The notes beneath the pieces are model-generated. The model saw nothing but the letters and a program-made list of their open reading frames with translations. It was not told the DNA's origin and did no database searches. The translations under genes were made by a program, and so were the position numbers. From Treponema parvum (GTDB lineage Bacteria > Spirochaetota > Spirochaetia > Treponematales > Treponemataceae), in NCBI RefSeq assembly GCF_017893945.1, contig NZ_CP054257.1, forward strand, positions 1,302,001 to 1,366,000: 64,000 nt of DNA, read 5' to 3'. Positions 51,838 to 61,020 of the stretch are shown piece after piece; the first letter of the stretch is position 1; every line of letters starts with the position of its first letter.

Positions 51838-53820
51838 ATGGATAAAATAAGTATATGTTTTGTATTATCTTCAGATCATTCTCAGGCGGAAGTTTCGGAT
51901 AATTTTCTAAAAAACTATAAGCTCATATACAAACCCCTCGTATCCTTTTTATACACGCATCCGGAATGTAAAATTACATTTTCATTTACGGGCGAACAAA
52001 TTTCCTGGTACAAAAAAAATTATCCCGAATTTTTAAAACTGGTCGGAGAATTGAGCGGACGCAAACAGGTTGAAGTTTTAGGCGGCGGATATTACGATCC
52101 TGTTTTTCCATTGCTGTATCCCGTAGACAGGGCGGGGCAGATAGAGCTTTTGTCTTCCGAAATAAGAAAGACCATAGGCAAACGGCCTAGAGGATTGCAG
52201 GTTTGTGCGAGCAGCTGGGATCCTTCGCTCGTTTCAGGTTTTCAAGTTTGCGGAATGGAATATGTGATTCTCGACAGCTCTCTCATTCCGCCTTCAAAAC
52301 AGTATTATTTGCCTATCATAGCTGCGGACAAGGGAAAAACCCTGTGTATTCTTTCGAATTTTAAAGATTTTATTCCCGATGCGGATCTTTCTCCGGCCTT
52401 ATACATAAAAAACATGGTGGCGACGATAAAAAAAAATACCAAAGACGAACTTTTCAGCGAAGACGAAACGGATGAAAAGGACAGAATTGTCCCTGTAGTC
52501 CTGAGAAAGCGTTTACTGGCGGAGCTTTTAAAAAACGACTGGTTTGAAAATTTTCTCGATGAAATAAAAAACACCGAATCAGTGCAGTTGTCGCTTCCGC
52601 TGAACTGCCGCAGAAACGCCAAAACTTTTATTCCCGCATACATACCGGCTGGCATAAGCGAAGAATTCTCCCTGTTGTCTTCAATTCCTTTTTTAACCGT
52701 AAACAATAAAAAAAAGACCGCCGCTACTATCTATGATTTTTTACGCACATATCCAAGACAGCAGGCGCTTTATAACAGAATGCTTTACGTGAGCATGCTT
52801 TTGAATCAGTCTCACGGCGACAAAATGCGGAAAAAGCTTGCGCGCGAAAAACTTTGGGAATCTCAAAACGGCAAAACCTTTATATGTTGTCCTGAAAGCA
52901 TAGGCGTCAACGCCAGACGGCGCCTTGTGGCGTATAAAAACCTTGCCGAAGCGGAAAAACTTTTGCGCGATTCTTCCGACTTCCGCGAGTCGATAACGAA
53001 TTTCGATTATAACTGTGACGGAATTAACGAATATCTTTGCCAGATGAAGCAATATAACGCCTGCATAGGATTATACGGCGGCACCGTTTTCGAATTCAAT
53101 ATTATGAAAAACACCGGCAACTACGCGGATAATTTGAGCCGCATAGAACGATTCGACGGGTATTCCGACAAATACGAGCGGGGATTTTTTATAGACAGCC
53201 TTTTTGACGGCGATGAATTCGACCTTTACAAAAAACACCGCCCGACAGGAGGAGGGCTTTTTTCCTCAAAAAAGTACGAACAGCTGAGTTTCGGCAGCAA
53301 AAGGAATGAGATCCGTCTTAAAGCTTCAGGACTGTTTTCCGTCATGAAACAGCCGGTCAGCCTTTTAAAAAACTATTTTATGACAAGCAGCGGCATGATG
53401 GTTCAATACATATTGAAAAATGAAAGCCAAAGCCCTCTTTTTGCAAAATTCGTAGTCGAGTCAAATTTCGCCCGCCCGGACGAAACCTTCAGATACAGCC
53501 TTAAAGTTGTTTCAAAGGCGGTGAGCAAAGATCTTGACGCCTCGGCGGAAGACACTCGGCTTATAAACAATGTGTCCGTAGTGCAGACTACGGATTTGAC
53601 AAACGACATCTCTTTTATATTTGAACCGAACGAAAACGCTACCTTGTCGTATTCTCAAATATCCTTTATGCGCCCCGATGCGAGCGGAGACAATGTGAAA
53701 GCGGGAATGACGCTGACTGAGGCTTTTTGCTGGGACATAAAACTTGATGCGGGAATGGAAACTGAAAAAACGATAAATTTCAGCATTGTTCCCAGAAAGA
53801 AAAAAGGTGAAAATTCTTAG
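51838..53820 (+). CDS. GH57-like protein lacking the catalytic glutamate
   Basis: This 660-residue protein has the length and order of GH57 4-alpha-glucanotransferases. TFSFTGEQISWYKKNYPEFL, RKQVEVLGGGYYDPVFPLLY and the IGKRPRGLQ segment are the first blocks of the barrel. The C-terminal domain has GLYGGTVFEFNIMKN and GFFIDSLFDGDEF as in DUF1926. The nucleophile region WLTERVWQPEL of active enzymes reads QVCASSWDPSL here, so the nucleophile Glu (about 123 in Thermococcus GTase) is alanine near residue 124. I see no obvious general acid. It is probably a non-catalytic carbohydrate-binding or regulatory homologue. No signal peptide is present. Confidence 0.82.
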   Translation: MDKISICFVLSSDHSQAEVSDNFLKNYKLIYKPLVSFLYTHPECKITFSFTGEQISWYKKNYPEFLKLVGELSGRKQVEVLGGGYYDPVFPLLYPVDRAGQIELLSSEIRKTIGKRPRGLQVCASSWDPSLVSGFQVCGMEYVILDSSLIPPSKQYYLPIIAADKGKTLCILSNFKDFIPDADLSPALYIKNMVATIKKNTKDELFSEDETDEKDRIVPVVLRKRLLAELLKNDWFENFLDEIKNTESVQLSLPLNCRRNAKTFIPAYIPAGISEEFSLLSSIPFLTVNNKKKTAATIYDFLRTYPRQQALYNRMLYVSMLLNQSHGDKMRKKLAREKLWESQNGKTFICCPESIGVNARRRLVAYKNLAEAEKLLRDSSDFRESITNFDYNCDGINEYLCQMKQYNACIGLYGGTVFEFNIMKNTGNYADNLSRIERFDGYSDKYERGFFIDSLFDGDEFDLYKKHRPTGGGLFSSKKYEQLSFGSKRNEIRLKASGLFSVMKQPVSLLKNYFMTSSGMMVQYILKNESQSPLFAKFVVESNFARPDETFRYSLKVVSKAVSKDLDASAEDTRLINNVSVVQTTDLTNDISFIFEPNENATLSYSQISFMRPDASGDNVKAGMTLTEAFCWDIKLDAGMETEKTINFSIVPRKKKGENS

Positions 53821-53977
53821 GATCGAGATTTAGGCTATCGAAGCAGCGGCATCTTAATACGCGAGGTCGCGCTGTCGACAGACTCGGTGGCTCACAATAA
53901 TCCGGCGCGGCGATTGCGGTTGCCCGGTGACAAAATGAACTGTTTTGAACCGAATTGATTATTTTTGAATATTTATT

Positions 53978-54006
53978 TTGCAATACGCTTCGATCGGTGT
54001 TATAAT
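53978..54006 (+). promoter_or_regulatory. Promoter of the alcohol dehydrogenase gene
   Basis: TTGCAA, a 17-base spacer and a consensus TATAAT (54001-54006). The leader is about 25 bases and includes AGGAGG. Confidence 0.8.
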
Positions 54007-54037
54007 TAATACAGAATGCATAGTAGGAGGCATTGTT

Positions 54038-55252
54038 ATGAGATTTACATTACCGAGGGACATTTATCACGGTAAAGGTTCTATCGAAGTTCTTAAAACC
54101 TTTACGGGGAAAAAGGCGATGGTTTGTGTTGGCGGCGGAAGCATGAAACGCTTCGGCTTTCTTGACAAGGTGGTCGGATATCTTAAAGAAGCCGGAATGA
54201 AGGTAGAAGTATTCGAGGGTATAGAATCCGATCCTTCCGTGGACACGGTTATGAAGGGCGCCGACGCCATGCTTAAATTCGAACCGGATTGGATTGTCGC
54301 CATAGGCGGCGGTTCTCCTATCGACGCTGCAAAGGCTATGTGGATAAAATATGAATATCCCGATACGACTTTTGAAGACATGTGTAAGGTTTTCGGACTT
54401 CCTAAGCTGCGTAAAAAGGCGCATTTTTGCGCAATATCTTCAACTTCAGGTACGGCGACGGAGGTAACAGCCTTTTCCATAATCACCGATTATAAAAAAG
54501 GAATTAAATTCCCCATTGCAGACTTTGAAATTACACCGGATGTAGCCATAGTAGATCCCGCTCTGGCTGAAACCATGCCGAAAAAACTTGTGGCTCACAC
54601 GGGCATGGACGCCATAACCCACGCTATAGAAGCCTATGTTTCTACGGCACACTGCGATTACACGGATCCGCTTGCGATCTTTTCGATCAATATGATACAG
54701 AACGATCTTGTGGGTTCCTACAACGGCGATATGGCTAAGAGAGACAGCATGCACAACGCACAGTGTCTGGCGGGAATGGCGTTCTCGAACGCACTGTTGG
54801 GCATAGTTCACTCTATGGCGCACAAGACGGGCGCGGTTTTCGGCGATTACGGCGCGCACATTATTCACGGAGCCGCAAACGCCATGTATTTGCCCAAGGT
54901 AATCGCGTTTAACGCAAAAAATCCTGAAGCAAAAAAACGCTACGGAGTTATCGCGGATCACATGAAGCTCGGCGGCAAAAACGACGATGAAAAAGTTTCT
55001 TTGCTTATTAAAACGCTGCGCAAGATGAACGACGACTTAAATATTCCGCACGGTATTAAAAACTACGGAGCCGACAGCTATCCTACGGAAAAAGGCTTTG
55101 TTCCCGAAGACGTTTTCTTAAAACGCCTTCCCGACATTGCAAAAAATGCGATCAGCGACGCATGTACAGGATCGAACCCGCGGCAGCCGACTCAAAAAGA
55201 GATGGAAGAATTGCTTAAGTGCTGCTACTACGACACTGAAGTTAATTTCTAA
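54038..55252 (+). CDS. Iron-containing alcohol dehydrogenase
   Basis: This 404-residue enzyme begins MRFTLPRDIYHGKGSIEVLK. It shows VCVGGGSMKRFGFLDKV, the NAD(P)-binding DWIVAIGGGSPIDAAKAMWI, FCAISSTSGTATEVTAFSII, and the metal-binding block MPKKLVAHTGMDAITHAIEA with HSMAHKTGAVFG and HGAANAMYLPKVI. It interconverts an alcohol and an aldehyde, typically ethanol, butanol or 1,3-propanediol types in anaerobes. I start at the ATG at 54038, since AGGAGG lies 7 bases upstream and the fold begins here; the longer frame from 53978 begins inside the promoter. It is a single-gene unit, with promoter before and terminator after it. Confidence 0.95.
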   Translation: MRFTLPRDIYHGKGSIEVLKTFTGKKAMVCVGGGSMKRFGFLDKVVGYLKEAGMKVEVFEGIESDPSVDTVMKGADAMLKFEPDWIVAIGGGSPIDAAKAMWIKYEYPDTTFEDMCKVFGLPKLRKKAHFCAISSTSGTATEVTAFSIITDYKKGIKFPIADFEITPDVAIVDPALAETMPKKLVAHTGMDAITHAIEAYVSTAHCDYTDPLAIFSINMIQNDLVGSYNGDMAKRDSMHNAQCLAGMAFSNALLGIVHSMAHKTGAVFGDYGAHIIHGAANAMYLPKVIAFNAKNPEAKKRYGVIADHMKLGGKNDDEKVSLLIKTLRKMNDDLNIPHGIKNYGADSYPTEKGFVPEDVFLKRLPDIAKNAISDACTGSNPRQPTQKEMEELLKCCYYDTEVNF

Positions 55253-55280
55253 CCGTTGATAAGCTTATAAATCTCAGCTT

Positions 55281-55312
55281 AAAAGATCTCCGGATTTTTC
55301 CGGGGATCTTTT
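55281..55312. terminator. Bidirectional terminator between the dehydrogenase and MFS genes
   Basis: AAAAGATCTCCGG (55281-55293) pairs with CCGGGGATCTTTT (55300-55312), 13 pairs with one G-U and a six-base loop. The flanking A and T runs let it act for both convergent genes. Confidence 0.85.
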
Positions 55313-55328
55313 GCTTTCATAAGCACAA

Positions 55329-56570
55329 TTAACAAGTGCCGCCGTCAAAACAGCTTCCTTTTTTCTTCAAGTGCATAAACAGAACTACGGCGAGCGGCGG
55401 CAAAAACGACGCCCATAAAAATAAGGTAGGAAAGCCGAATTTTTCGATTATTATACCGCCTGCAAAACTTCCCAGTATGTTACCCACGCCGTTTGCGCCT
55501 ATCGCATATAGAGCGAGTCCCGTAACCTGCTTTTTAGACGGCACGTGCTCGGCAATAAACGAAATCGCCGCAGGATGAAAAAGTCCGAAAGTAAAATAAT
55601 TTAAAAACTGTCCGGCTAAGGCTCCTGCAAAAGATTTGAACAGTATATAAGTCCAAAGGCGAAATGATATGGCGAGCACGCACAGGCACAATATCTTTTC
55701 ATTGCCGAAGCGCCTTATAAACCGTCCGGAAAAAATCATAGCAGGTATTTCAACGGCGGCGTGAACGGCCCAAAATGCCGGAGCCGAATTCAAGTTTAAA
55801 AATTCGGTAACATACAAGGAAAAAAACTTATTTACGGGCGACATGGCAAGAAAAGCAAAAGTCAGCAATACCATTGCAGCCCAAAAAGACGCTGAAAAGC
55901 CCGATACCAGCGATGACAGCAAAAAAGGATGCTTTTTTACTACAAGGACGCTTATCGCGTGCCTGACTTTTTTTGCGCCGTCGGCGGTTTCGCCTTTTAT
56001 ATTGTTTTTTTGTTCGGTTTTTTTTACAAAAAGCGGCGGCATTAGCCCCGGCACAAAAAAAAGCGATGCCGCGGTTAAAACGGCGGGAATCGTCATCCAC
56101 AAAATCATTTCAAAACTGTTTGCGTCTCTTCCGCTTAAAAAAATCTGCATGACAATGTTCATCAATACGAAGCTTAGCGATCCTATAGCTCGTACCTTTC
56201 CGTAATCGTTGTACCGTCCTATAAGTATGTTGTTTATTACGGTATCCGAAACGGGAAACATACATTTGTATCCTATGGAATAAACGCCCATAAAAAGTGC
56301 CGAAAATAAAAAGTTGTGAACTGTGATTATGGGGACGGGCAGCAATATACACGGCAGAAGAATAAAAAAAAGATCTACGCCGTATTTATTCCTTTTTTCG
56401 ATTAGATAAATACAAGGCAGGGCTGCAAATGTTCCGGTAAAATCAAAGATTGACAGCAATACGCCTATCTTAGCAATATCGTAACCCACATAGGCAAGTA
56501 TAATGGGAAGATATGTATTTACGACCGCATTAACCGTAAAAATAAAAAAAACGGGAATTATAATTTGCAT
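55329..56570 (-). CDS. MFS transporter
   Basis: This protein of about 413 residues has 12 predicted helices and resembles the LacY/nucleoside-symporter-like group: IIIPVFFIFTVNAVVNTYLP, YVGYDIAKIGVLLSIFDFTG, GRYNDYGKVRAIGSLSFVLM (the loop 2-3 signature), and ATNGVGNILGSFAGGIIIEK-like text near the end. It should move a sugar or nucleoside with a proton. I place the start at ATG 56570; a TTG at 56582 is also in frame. Neither has a ribosome site. It lies directly downstream of tRNA-Leu and its terminator, on the same strand, so its promoter is unclear. Confidence 0.87.
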   Translation of the reverse strand: MQIIIPVFFIFTVNAVVNTYLPIILAYVGYDIAKIGVLLSIFDFTGTFAALPCIYLIEKRNKYGVDLFFILLPCILLPVPIITVHNFLFSALFMGVYSIGYKCMFPVSDTVINNILIGRYNDYGKVRAIGSLSFVLMNIVMQIFLSGRDANSFEMILWMTIPAVLTAASLFFVPGLMPPLFVKKTEQKNNIKGETADGAKKVRHAISVLVVKKHPFLLSSLVSGFSASFWAAMVLLTFAFLAMSPVNKFFSLYVTEFLNLNSAPAFWAVHAAVEIPAMIFSGRFIRRFGNEKILCLCVLAISFRLWTYILFKSFAGALAGQFLNYFTFGLFHPAAISFIAEHVPSKKQVTGLALYAIGANGVGNILGSFAGGIIIEKFGFPTLFLWASFLPPLAVVLFMHLKKKGSCFDGGTC

Positions 56571-56595
56571 AGTTTCGTACAAAAAACACGTTCAT

Positions 56596-56632
56596 AAAAA
56601 AAACCTTGCAATTCACTGAATCACAAGGTTTT
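56596..56632 (-). terminator. Terminator after tRNA-Leu
   Basis: On the minus strand AAAACCTTGTGATTC pairs with GAATTGCAAGGTTTT around AGT. The 15 pairs include two G-U, and eight T follow. Confidence 0.85.
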
Positions 56633-56638
56633 ATGCGA

Positions 56639-56720
56639 TGCGGAGAACCTGACTTGAACAGGCACAGCTTTCGCCACCAGCACCTCAAGCTGGCGTGTCT
56701 ACCAATTCCACCATCCCCGC
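56639..56720 (-). tRNA. tRNA-Leu (anticodon GAG)
   Basis: The 82-base gene folds as a class II tRNA. The acceptor stem is GCGGGGA with TCTCCGC (one G-U), the D-arm contains TGGTAGAC, and the anticodon stem CCAGC/GCTGG holds the loop TTGAGGT with anticodon GAG. A long variable arm (GGCGAAAGCT) and the TTCAAGTC T-loop follow. The discriminator is A and the 3' CCA is not encoded. It decodes CUC and CUU. Confidence 0.96.
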
Positions 56721-56730
56721 ATTTTTATTT

Positions 56731-56759
56731 AATATATCGAAACGAACGATCAATGTCAA
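56731..56759 (-). promoter_or_regulatory. Promoter of tRNA-Leu
   Basis: On the minus strand a consensus TTGACA, a 17-base spacer and TATATT, about 10 bases before the mature tRNA 5' end. Confidence 0.8.
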
Positions 56760-56838
56760 GCGTAAATTTGACATCATCGGCCTTGCGTCCGGCACACAAA
56801 TAGCCGATATCTTGATTTGAAGCGGGTTTAATACTACC

Positions 56839-57498
56839 ATGTCGTCTATGAAAAAAATAGAAGCGATAATTTTTGACATGGACGGGGTAATACTCGATAC
56901 GGAATCTATTTCAAAACGAGCGTGGTATGCGGCGGGCAAGGATTTTGGAATAGATACCGCTGAAATAGAAAAGATTTTTCGTCTAAGCATGGGCTGCAAC
57001 AAGAACGACACGAAAATTGCGTTAGAGAATTTATACGGTTCGGTATTTTCCGTAGACGAATTTCTAAAAAAAACATCCGTGTATTTTGATAAGATTGCAG
57101 GCGAGCATGGAATTCCTCTTATGAAAGGGGCAAAACAAGTGTTGGAGTATCTCAGCTCCCGTTATTGCGTGGCTCTCGCATCTTCTACGAGAAGATCGCG
57201 CGTCATACCGCAACTTACGGATGCGGGAGTAATCGATTTTTTTAAAACCGTAACTACGGGAGATTCGGTAACGCACAGTAAACCTGCTCCTGACATATAT
57301 CTTTCAGCCTGCGCATCCATAGGATATTCTGCGGGCGTATGTGCGGCCGTTGAAGACAGCCCTAACGGAATAAAAAGCGCCTATGCCGCAGGACTTTTTT
57401 GCATTATGATTCCGGATCAAATAGAACCGGACGAGGAAATAAAAAAGTTCCTTTGGAAGCTGTGCGAAAGCCTTGATGACTTAAAAAGTATTTTTTAA
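56839..57498 (+). CDS. HAD-family hydrolase (beta-phosphoglucomutase-like)
   Basis: This 219-residue protein has the HAD motifs: IIFDMDGVILDTESISKRAW (motif I aspartates), VALASSTRRS (motif II serine), a lysine in VTHSKPAPDIYLSA, and AAVEDSPNGIKSAYAAGLFC (motif III/IV). The cap is the helical C1 type. It is either a sugar-phosphate phosphatase or a mutase. The DMDGVI text and the adjacent GH4 and sugar uptake genes suggest beta-phosphoglucomutase-like substrates; this is inference. The ATG at 56839 or that at 56848 is possible, and neither has a strong ribosome site. Confidence 0.9.
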   Translation: MSSMKKIEAIIFDMDGVILDTESISKRAWYAAGKDFGIDTAEIEKIFRLSMGCNKNDTKIALENLYGSVFSVDEFLKKTSVYFDKIAGEHGIPLMKGAKQVLEYLSSRYCVALASSTRRSRVIPQLTDAGVIDFFKTVTTGDSVTHSKPAPDIYLSACASIGYSAGVCAAVEDSPNGIKSAYAAGLFCIMIPDQIEPDEEIKKFLWKLCESLDDLKSIF

Positions 57499-57584
57499 AT
57501 TTGCGGCCCTTCGATAGAACTATTGCCGAGCGTTTCAGCTGTGAGATGTAAAAAGCGGAACGCAAGGCAGCAGTAACCGGCGCC

Positions 57585-57642
57585 GAGCCGCACGAAAAGT
57601 ACTGCACCGACGTTCAGTAAAATTCAACTCGCAGTGCGGCTC
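57585..57642. repeat. Inverted repeat between convergent genes
   Basis: GAGCCGCAC (57585-57593) and GTGCGGCTC (57634-57642) are perfectly complementary with a 40-base loop, in the gap between the HAD and GH4 genes. It may act as a transcript end for either gene, although no T run follows. Confidence 0.45.
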
Positions 57643-57650
57643 CATACGTT

Positions 57651-59045
57651 TTATGCCCAATGCCTTAATTTTTCAGGCAGATAAGACGCCGTATTGTCGA
57701 TCATGGTCTTGAACAGCTCTCTTGCGTCGGAAATATTTAATTTTGAGCACAAGGGCTGGTTTATAAATGATTCGAAGATCATGTCAAGATCGCGATTTTT
57801 TACGCCTTCATAAAGAACTTCGTTATTTATGAGGTTCCTCATCACAAGGGCTTTAGGACCGTCCGGCAGCGGTTTCGCAGTTACAGGCGCAACATAGTTG
57901 TTTGAAAAAACGCAGTTCGTTTCAACTACGGCGCCCATGGGGTAGTCGGGCATCTGTCCTTTATTCGGCATATTTACGTTTGATACCCGCGTTTCAAGGC
58001 CCAAAAGCGCCTTTATCAATTCTACGGCTTCTTCGCTCGATTTTTTTACAGTTACGGGCTTTTTACCTTCCGCCATAGCTATAGTCTCTTCGATCCGTTC
58101 TTTTTGCTGTTTTACACGGAAATCTACGGTCGTAAGGCGGAATTTCCAAAATTCCACGGCTTTAGGATTTTCCAAATACCATCCGTTATTCATAAACTCT
58201 ACAAGGTGTCGGTCGCCTGCGGCTCCTAAAACATTGTATCTGTTAAACATGTCCATCTTTACCCTGTTCGCGTAAGCGAACATATTCGTCTTGTATTTGT
58301 CCGCATCGCCTTCTTCGTAATACCCCGAATCGAAATATTTTTTAATGAATTGGGGAAGAAGCGACATAAGGTTTATGTCTTTGTAATAGGCTTCGGTGAT
58401 CCACGTAAAGTGATTTATCCCTGAAACATCGGTATAAATTTCATTTCTTTGAGGTTGGGGGATGCCCAAAATTTCGTGTGCTACACAGCAAAGGAATTTT
58501 TGGGTGTGGAAAACTTCGTGGCAGCAGCCGAAGGCCTTTATTTTCGGAAACACGTCGTACAAGGTTTTTACACACAAACTCATCGGATTTGTAAAGTTTA
58601 TAACCCATGCGTCCGGACAATAGGTCATTATTTTTTTTGCAAATTCTTCATAAACGGGAATGGTACGCATATTGCGTAAGACGGCGCCGGGACCGCAGGT
58701 GTCGCCTACAGGCTGATATATGCCGTATTTTTCAGGCGCGTGCACGTCGGAACGCATTTCTTCAAAGGTTCCCGGAAGTATCGAAATGACGACAAAGTCC
58801 GCATTCTTTAAAGCTCCGTCAATTCTTTTATAGACCGAATACTTCCATTTTGAAACGGCTTTTTCGGACTGATTGATTCGCTCTCCGATTTTTTTATTCC
58901 TTTCCGCCGATTCGACGTCGATATCGAAAAGCGCGATCTCTCCGGAAATATCCTTTGCAAGGGCAAGGTCGTTCATAAAAACGCGCGCCCACTGTTTGGA
59001 TCCTCCGCCGATATAAGCGATCTTAATACTGTGTAAATCTCTCAT
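57651..59045 (-). CDS. GH4-family glycosidase (alpha-glucosidase/alpha-galactosidase type)
   Basis: This 464-residue enzyme has the NAD+- and metal-dependent GH4 layout. The Rossmann start is IKIAYIGGGSKQWARVFMND, then ADFVVISILPGTFEEM, the NAD-proximal QPVGDTCGPGAVLRNMRTIP, NFTNPMSLC and the metal-binding FGCCHEVF with SGINHFTWI. GH4 enzymes hydrolyse alpha- or beta-linked glycosides through an oxidation/elimination path. The last gene of the uptake operon, it would process the imported sugar. AGGAG is 7 bases from the ATG. Exact linkage specificity is not determined. Confidence 0.92.
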   Translation of the reverse strand: MRDLHSIKIAYIGGGSKQWARVFMNDLALAKDISGEIALFDIDVESAERNKKIGERINQSEKAVSKWKYSVYKRIDGALKNADFVVISILPGTFEEMRSDVHAPEKYGIYQPVGDTCGPGAVLRNMRTIPVYEEFAKKIMTYCPDAWVINFTNPMSLCVKTLYDVFPKIKAFGCCHEVFHTQKFLCCVAHEILGIPQPQRNEIYTDVSGINHFTWITEAYYKDINLMSLLPQFIKKYFDSGYYEEGDADKYKTNMFAYANRVKMDMFNRYNVLGAAGDRHLVEFMNNGWYLENPKAVEFWKFRLTTVDFRVKQQKERIEETIAMAEGKKPVTVKKSSEEAVELIKALLGLETRVSNVNMPNKGQMPDYPMGAVVETNCVFSNNYVAPVTAKPLPDGPKALVMRNLINNEVLYEGVKNRDLDMIFESFINQPLCSKLNISDARELFKTMIDNTASYLPEKLRHWA

Positions 59046-59099
59046 ATATAACTCCTGATATTTATTGTGATTTATAAACGTTAAAACTTCTTTAAACTT

Positions 59100-59948
59100 T
59101 TAGCCTTTCAAACCGCTGGTGCTTATTCCTTCTACAAGGTATTTTTGTAAAAAGATAAAGATAAGCATTACCGGCAATAAAGAAAGCGTAGACATGGCAA
59201 ACATCGCCCCGTAATCGGACGAAGATCCCGGATCGCAGAAAAGCTTTAGCGCCAAGCTCACCGGATACTGCGTCGTCTGCTTTACATAAAGCAGCGCCGA
59301 AAGAAAATCGTCCCAGCGCCAGATAAAAGAAAATATACACGACGTAACTATGGCCGGCACAAGGAGCGGCAGAATTATGACGACAAACGTTCTGTAATAA
59401 GAACATCCGTCTATTTTAGCCGCTTCGTCAAGCTCTCTGGGAATTCCGTCTATAAAATTCATCATCAGATATATAAAAAATCCATGTGTGGCAAACCAAG
59501 AAGGCACTATGAGAGGAAGATAGGTGCCTACCCATCCCAGATGCAGATACCACAGGTACTGCGGTATCATAAGAATCTGCGCCGGAAGCATCATAGAAAC
59601 GAGAATCATAGCTTTTAGGAATTTTTTTCCGAAAAAGTGAAGGCGGGACATAGCAAAGGCAACGACGGCGGAAGATAAAGCCGCTCCGAACGTCGCCGTA
59701 AGCGAAATAAACAAGGAATTTCTAAAATAGATCGCGAACGTCTGTCCCGGAGTGAATCCCTTCCATCCCGTCCGATAATTGCTTAAAACAAATTCTTTCG
59801 GGATAAGCTTAGAAGCCGTAGTAAAAATAGTATTGGTGGGCTTGAATGAACTCATAACCATCCACAAAAGCGGATAGATCATTGAAAATCCTATGATACA
59901 CACCAATATGTGATAAATGATTTTTTCTTTTGCCTGTCCTTTCATCAT
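59100..59948 (-). CDS. ABC sugar transporter permease, MalG/CUT1 type
   Basis: This 282-residue protein with six helices has an N-terminal IIYHILVCIIGFSMIYPLLW and the EAA loop FIDGIPRELDEAAKIDGCSY followed by IILPLLVPAIVTS. That loop contacts the ATPase subunit. It is paired with the MalF-type gene, with a four-base overlap (ATGA). A GGAGG ribosome site is close to both possible ATG codons (59948 and 59945). No ATPase gene is in the operon; a shared MsmK-like ATPase encoded elsewhere is likely. Confidence 0.95.
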   Translation of the reverse strand: MMKGQAKEKIIYHILVCIIGFSMIYPLLWMVMSSFKPTNTIFTTASKLIPKEFVLSNYRTGWKGFTPGQTFAIYFRNSLFISLTATFGAALSSAVVAFAMSRLHFFGKKFLKAMILVSMMLPAQILMIPQYLWYLHLGWVGTYLPLIVPSWFATHGFFIYLMMNFIDGIPRELDEAAKIDGCSYYRTFVVIILPLLVPAIVTSCIFSFIWRWDDFLSALLYVKQTTQYPVSLALKLFCDPGSSSDYGAMFAMSTLSLLPVMLIFIFLQKYLVEGISTSGLKG

Positions 59949-60859
59949 ACGCCTCCTTCATAAACCCAAAATCTTTTTGTCGCAAACAAAAGCCATGTAA
60001 ACAGCGCTACCACAAAAAGCATTATCCACGCGAGGGCGGAAGCGTAACCCGTGTTATAAAATTCGAAGGCCTGCCTGTAAACATAAACAGTGTACAAAAG
60101 GGTTGAATCCATGGGGCGTCCCTGTGTGATTATGTAACACTGTGTAAACGCCAAAAATCCCTGAATAGTCTGCATTATCAAATTAAAATGGATAGTCGGC
60201 GTAAGCAAAGGGAACGTAATTTTCCAAAACTGATGCCATCTGTTGGCTCCGTCAACACGGGCAGCCTCGTACAGCGTGGAAGGGATTTGTTTTAAAGAGG
60301 CTAAAAAGATCAACATGGAAGAGCCGAATTGCCATACTGTAAGTAAGATAAGAATCCAAATGGCGGTCGATTTTTCTCCGACCCACGAAAACTGGGTGTT
60401 TATTCCTATCAGCCCCAAAAGAGCGTTGATCGTTCCGTTGCTTGAAAACATCCTACGCCACAGTATTGAAACCGCTACGGAACCTCCTAAAATGGACGGA
60501 AGATAATAGACTCCTCTGTATAAGCCCGACATCTTCGTCGTATTAAACAAGATCAAGGCGACAACAAGGGCAAAAGCCAGTTTTAACGGAACTGCCGCAA
60601 AGGAATATCTGAACGTTACAAACAGGGAACGCCAGAACGTTTCATCATCCGTAAATATTTCTTTAAAGTTTTTAAGTCCATTCCAGACCGGCGGAGAAAG
60701 AATATCGTAATTACAAAAAGAATAATAAAACGAAATTAAGATCGGAATAATTAAAAAAACAAAAAAACCGAATATAAACGGAGAAGCAAAGATTAGGCCG
60801 GCGCCGCCTTCCGTATTAGCTATTTGTTTCAGTCTGTTCAATCGGGAATTTTTCATCAT
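59945..60859 (-). CDS. ABC sugar transporter permease, MalF/CUT1 type
   Basis: This 304-residue protein with six helices contains GLIFASPFIFGFFVFLIIPI, YYLPSILGGSVAVSILWRRM, and the EAA loop LKQIPSTLYEAARVDGANRW with FPLLTPTIHF. It forms the heterodimeric channel with the next gene. AGGA lies 6 bases before the start. A strong stem-loop at 60951-61002 separates it from the solute-binding gene. Confidence 0.95.
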   Translation of the reverse strand: MMKNSRLNRLKQIANTEGGAGLIFASPFIFGFFVFLIIPILISFYYSFCNYDILSPPVWNGLKNFKEIFTDDETFWRSLFVTFRYSFAAVPLKLAFALVVALILFNTTKMSGLYRGVYYLPSILGGSVAVSILWRRMFSSNGTINALLGLIGINTQFSWVGEKSTAIWILILLTVWQFGSSMLIFLASLKQIPSTLYEAARVDGANRWHQFWKITFPLLTPTIHFNLIMQTIQGFLAFTQCYIITQGRPMDSTLLYTVYVYRQAFEFYNTGYASALAWIMLFVVALFTWLLFATKRFWVYEGGV

Positions 60860-60950
60860 TTTTATCCTATAAAACCGCGCGGGGAGAAAATTTCAATTTT
60901 CCACCAAGCGCAGTTAGCGCGCACTTTGCGCACAGTTTTAAGAAAAGCGA

Positions 60951-61002
60951 GTATTTGAAGCAGCCGTCGCTGTTATAAGGCTGATCGAACTGCTTCAAAT
61001 AC
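60951..61002 (-). repeat. Stem-loop between the solute-binding and permease genes
   Basis: GTATTTGAAGCAG (60951-60963) pairs perfectly with CTGCTTCAAATAC (60990-61002) over 13 bases, with a 26-base loop. It lies in the 161-base gap of the operon, where such structures usually limit readthrough or stabilise the message of the upstream gene. Confidence 0.7.
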
Positions 61003-61020
61003 CTCTTTACATCGCCAACA

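Noticed and set aside
33674..57585. Shared AGTAACCGGCGCCG at 33674-33687 and 57572-57585
   Set aside because: A 14-base exact match is expected by chance several times in a window of this size, and the flanks differ.
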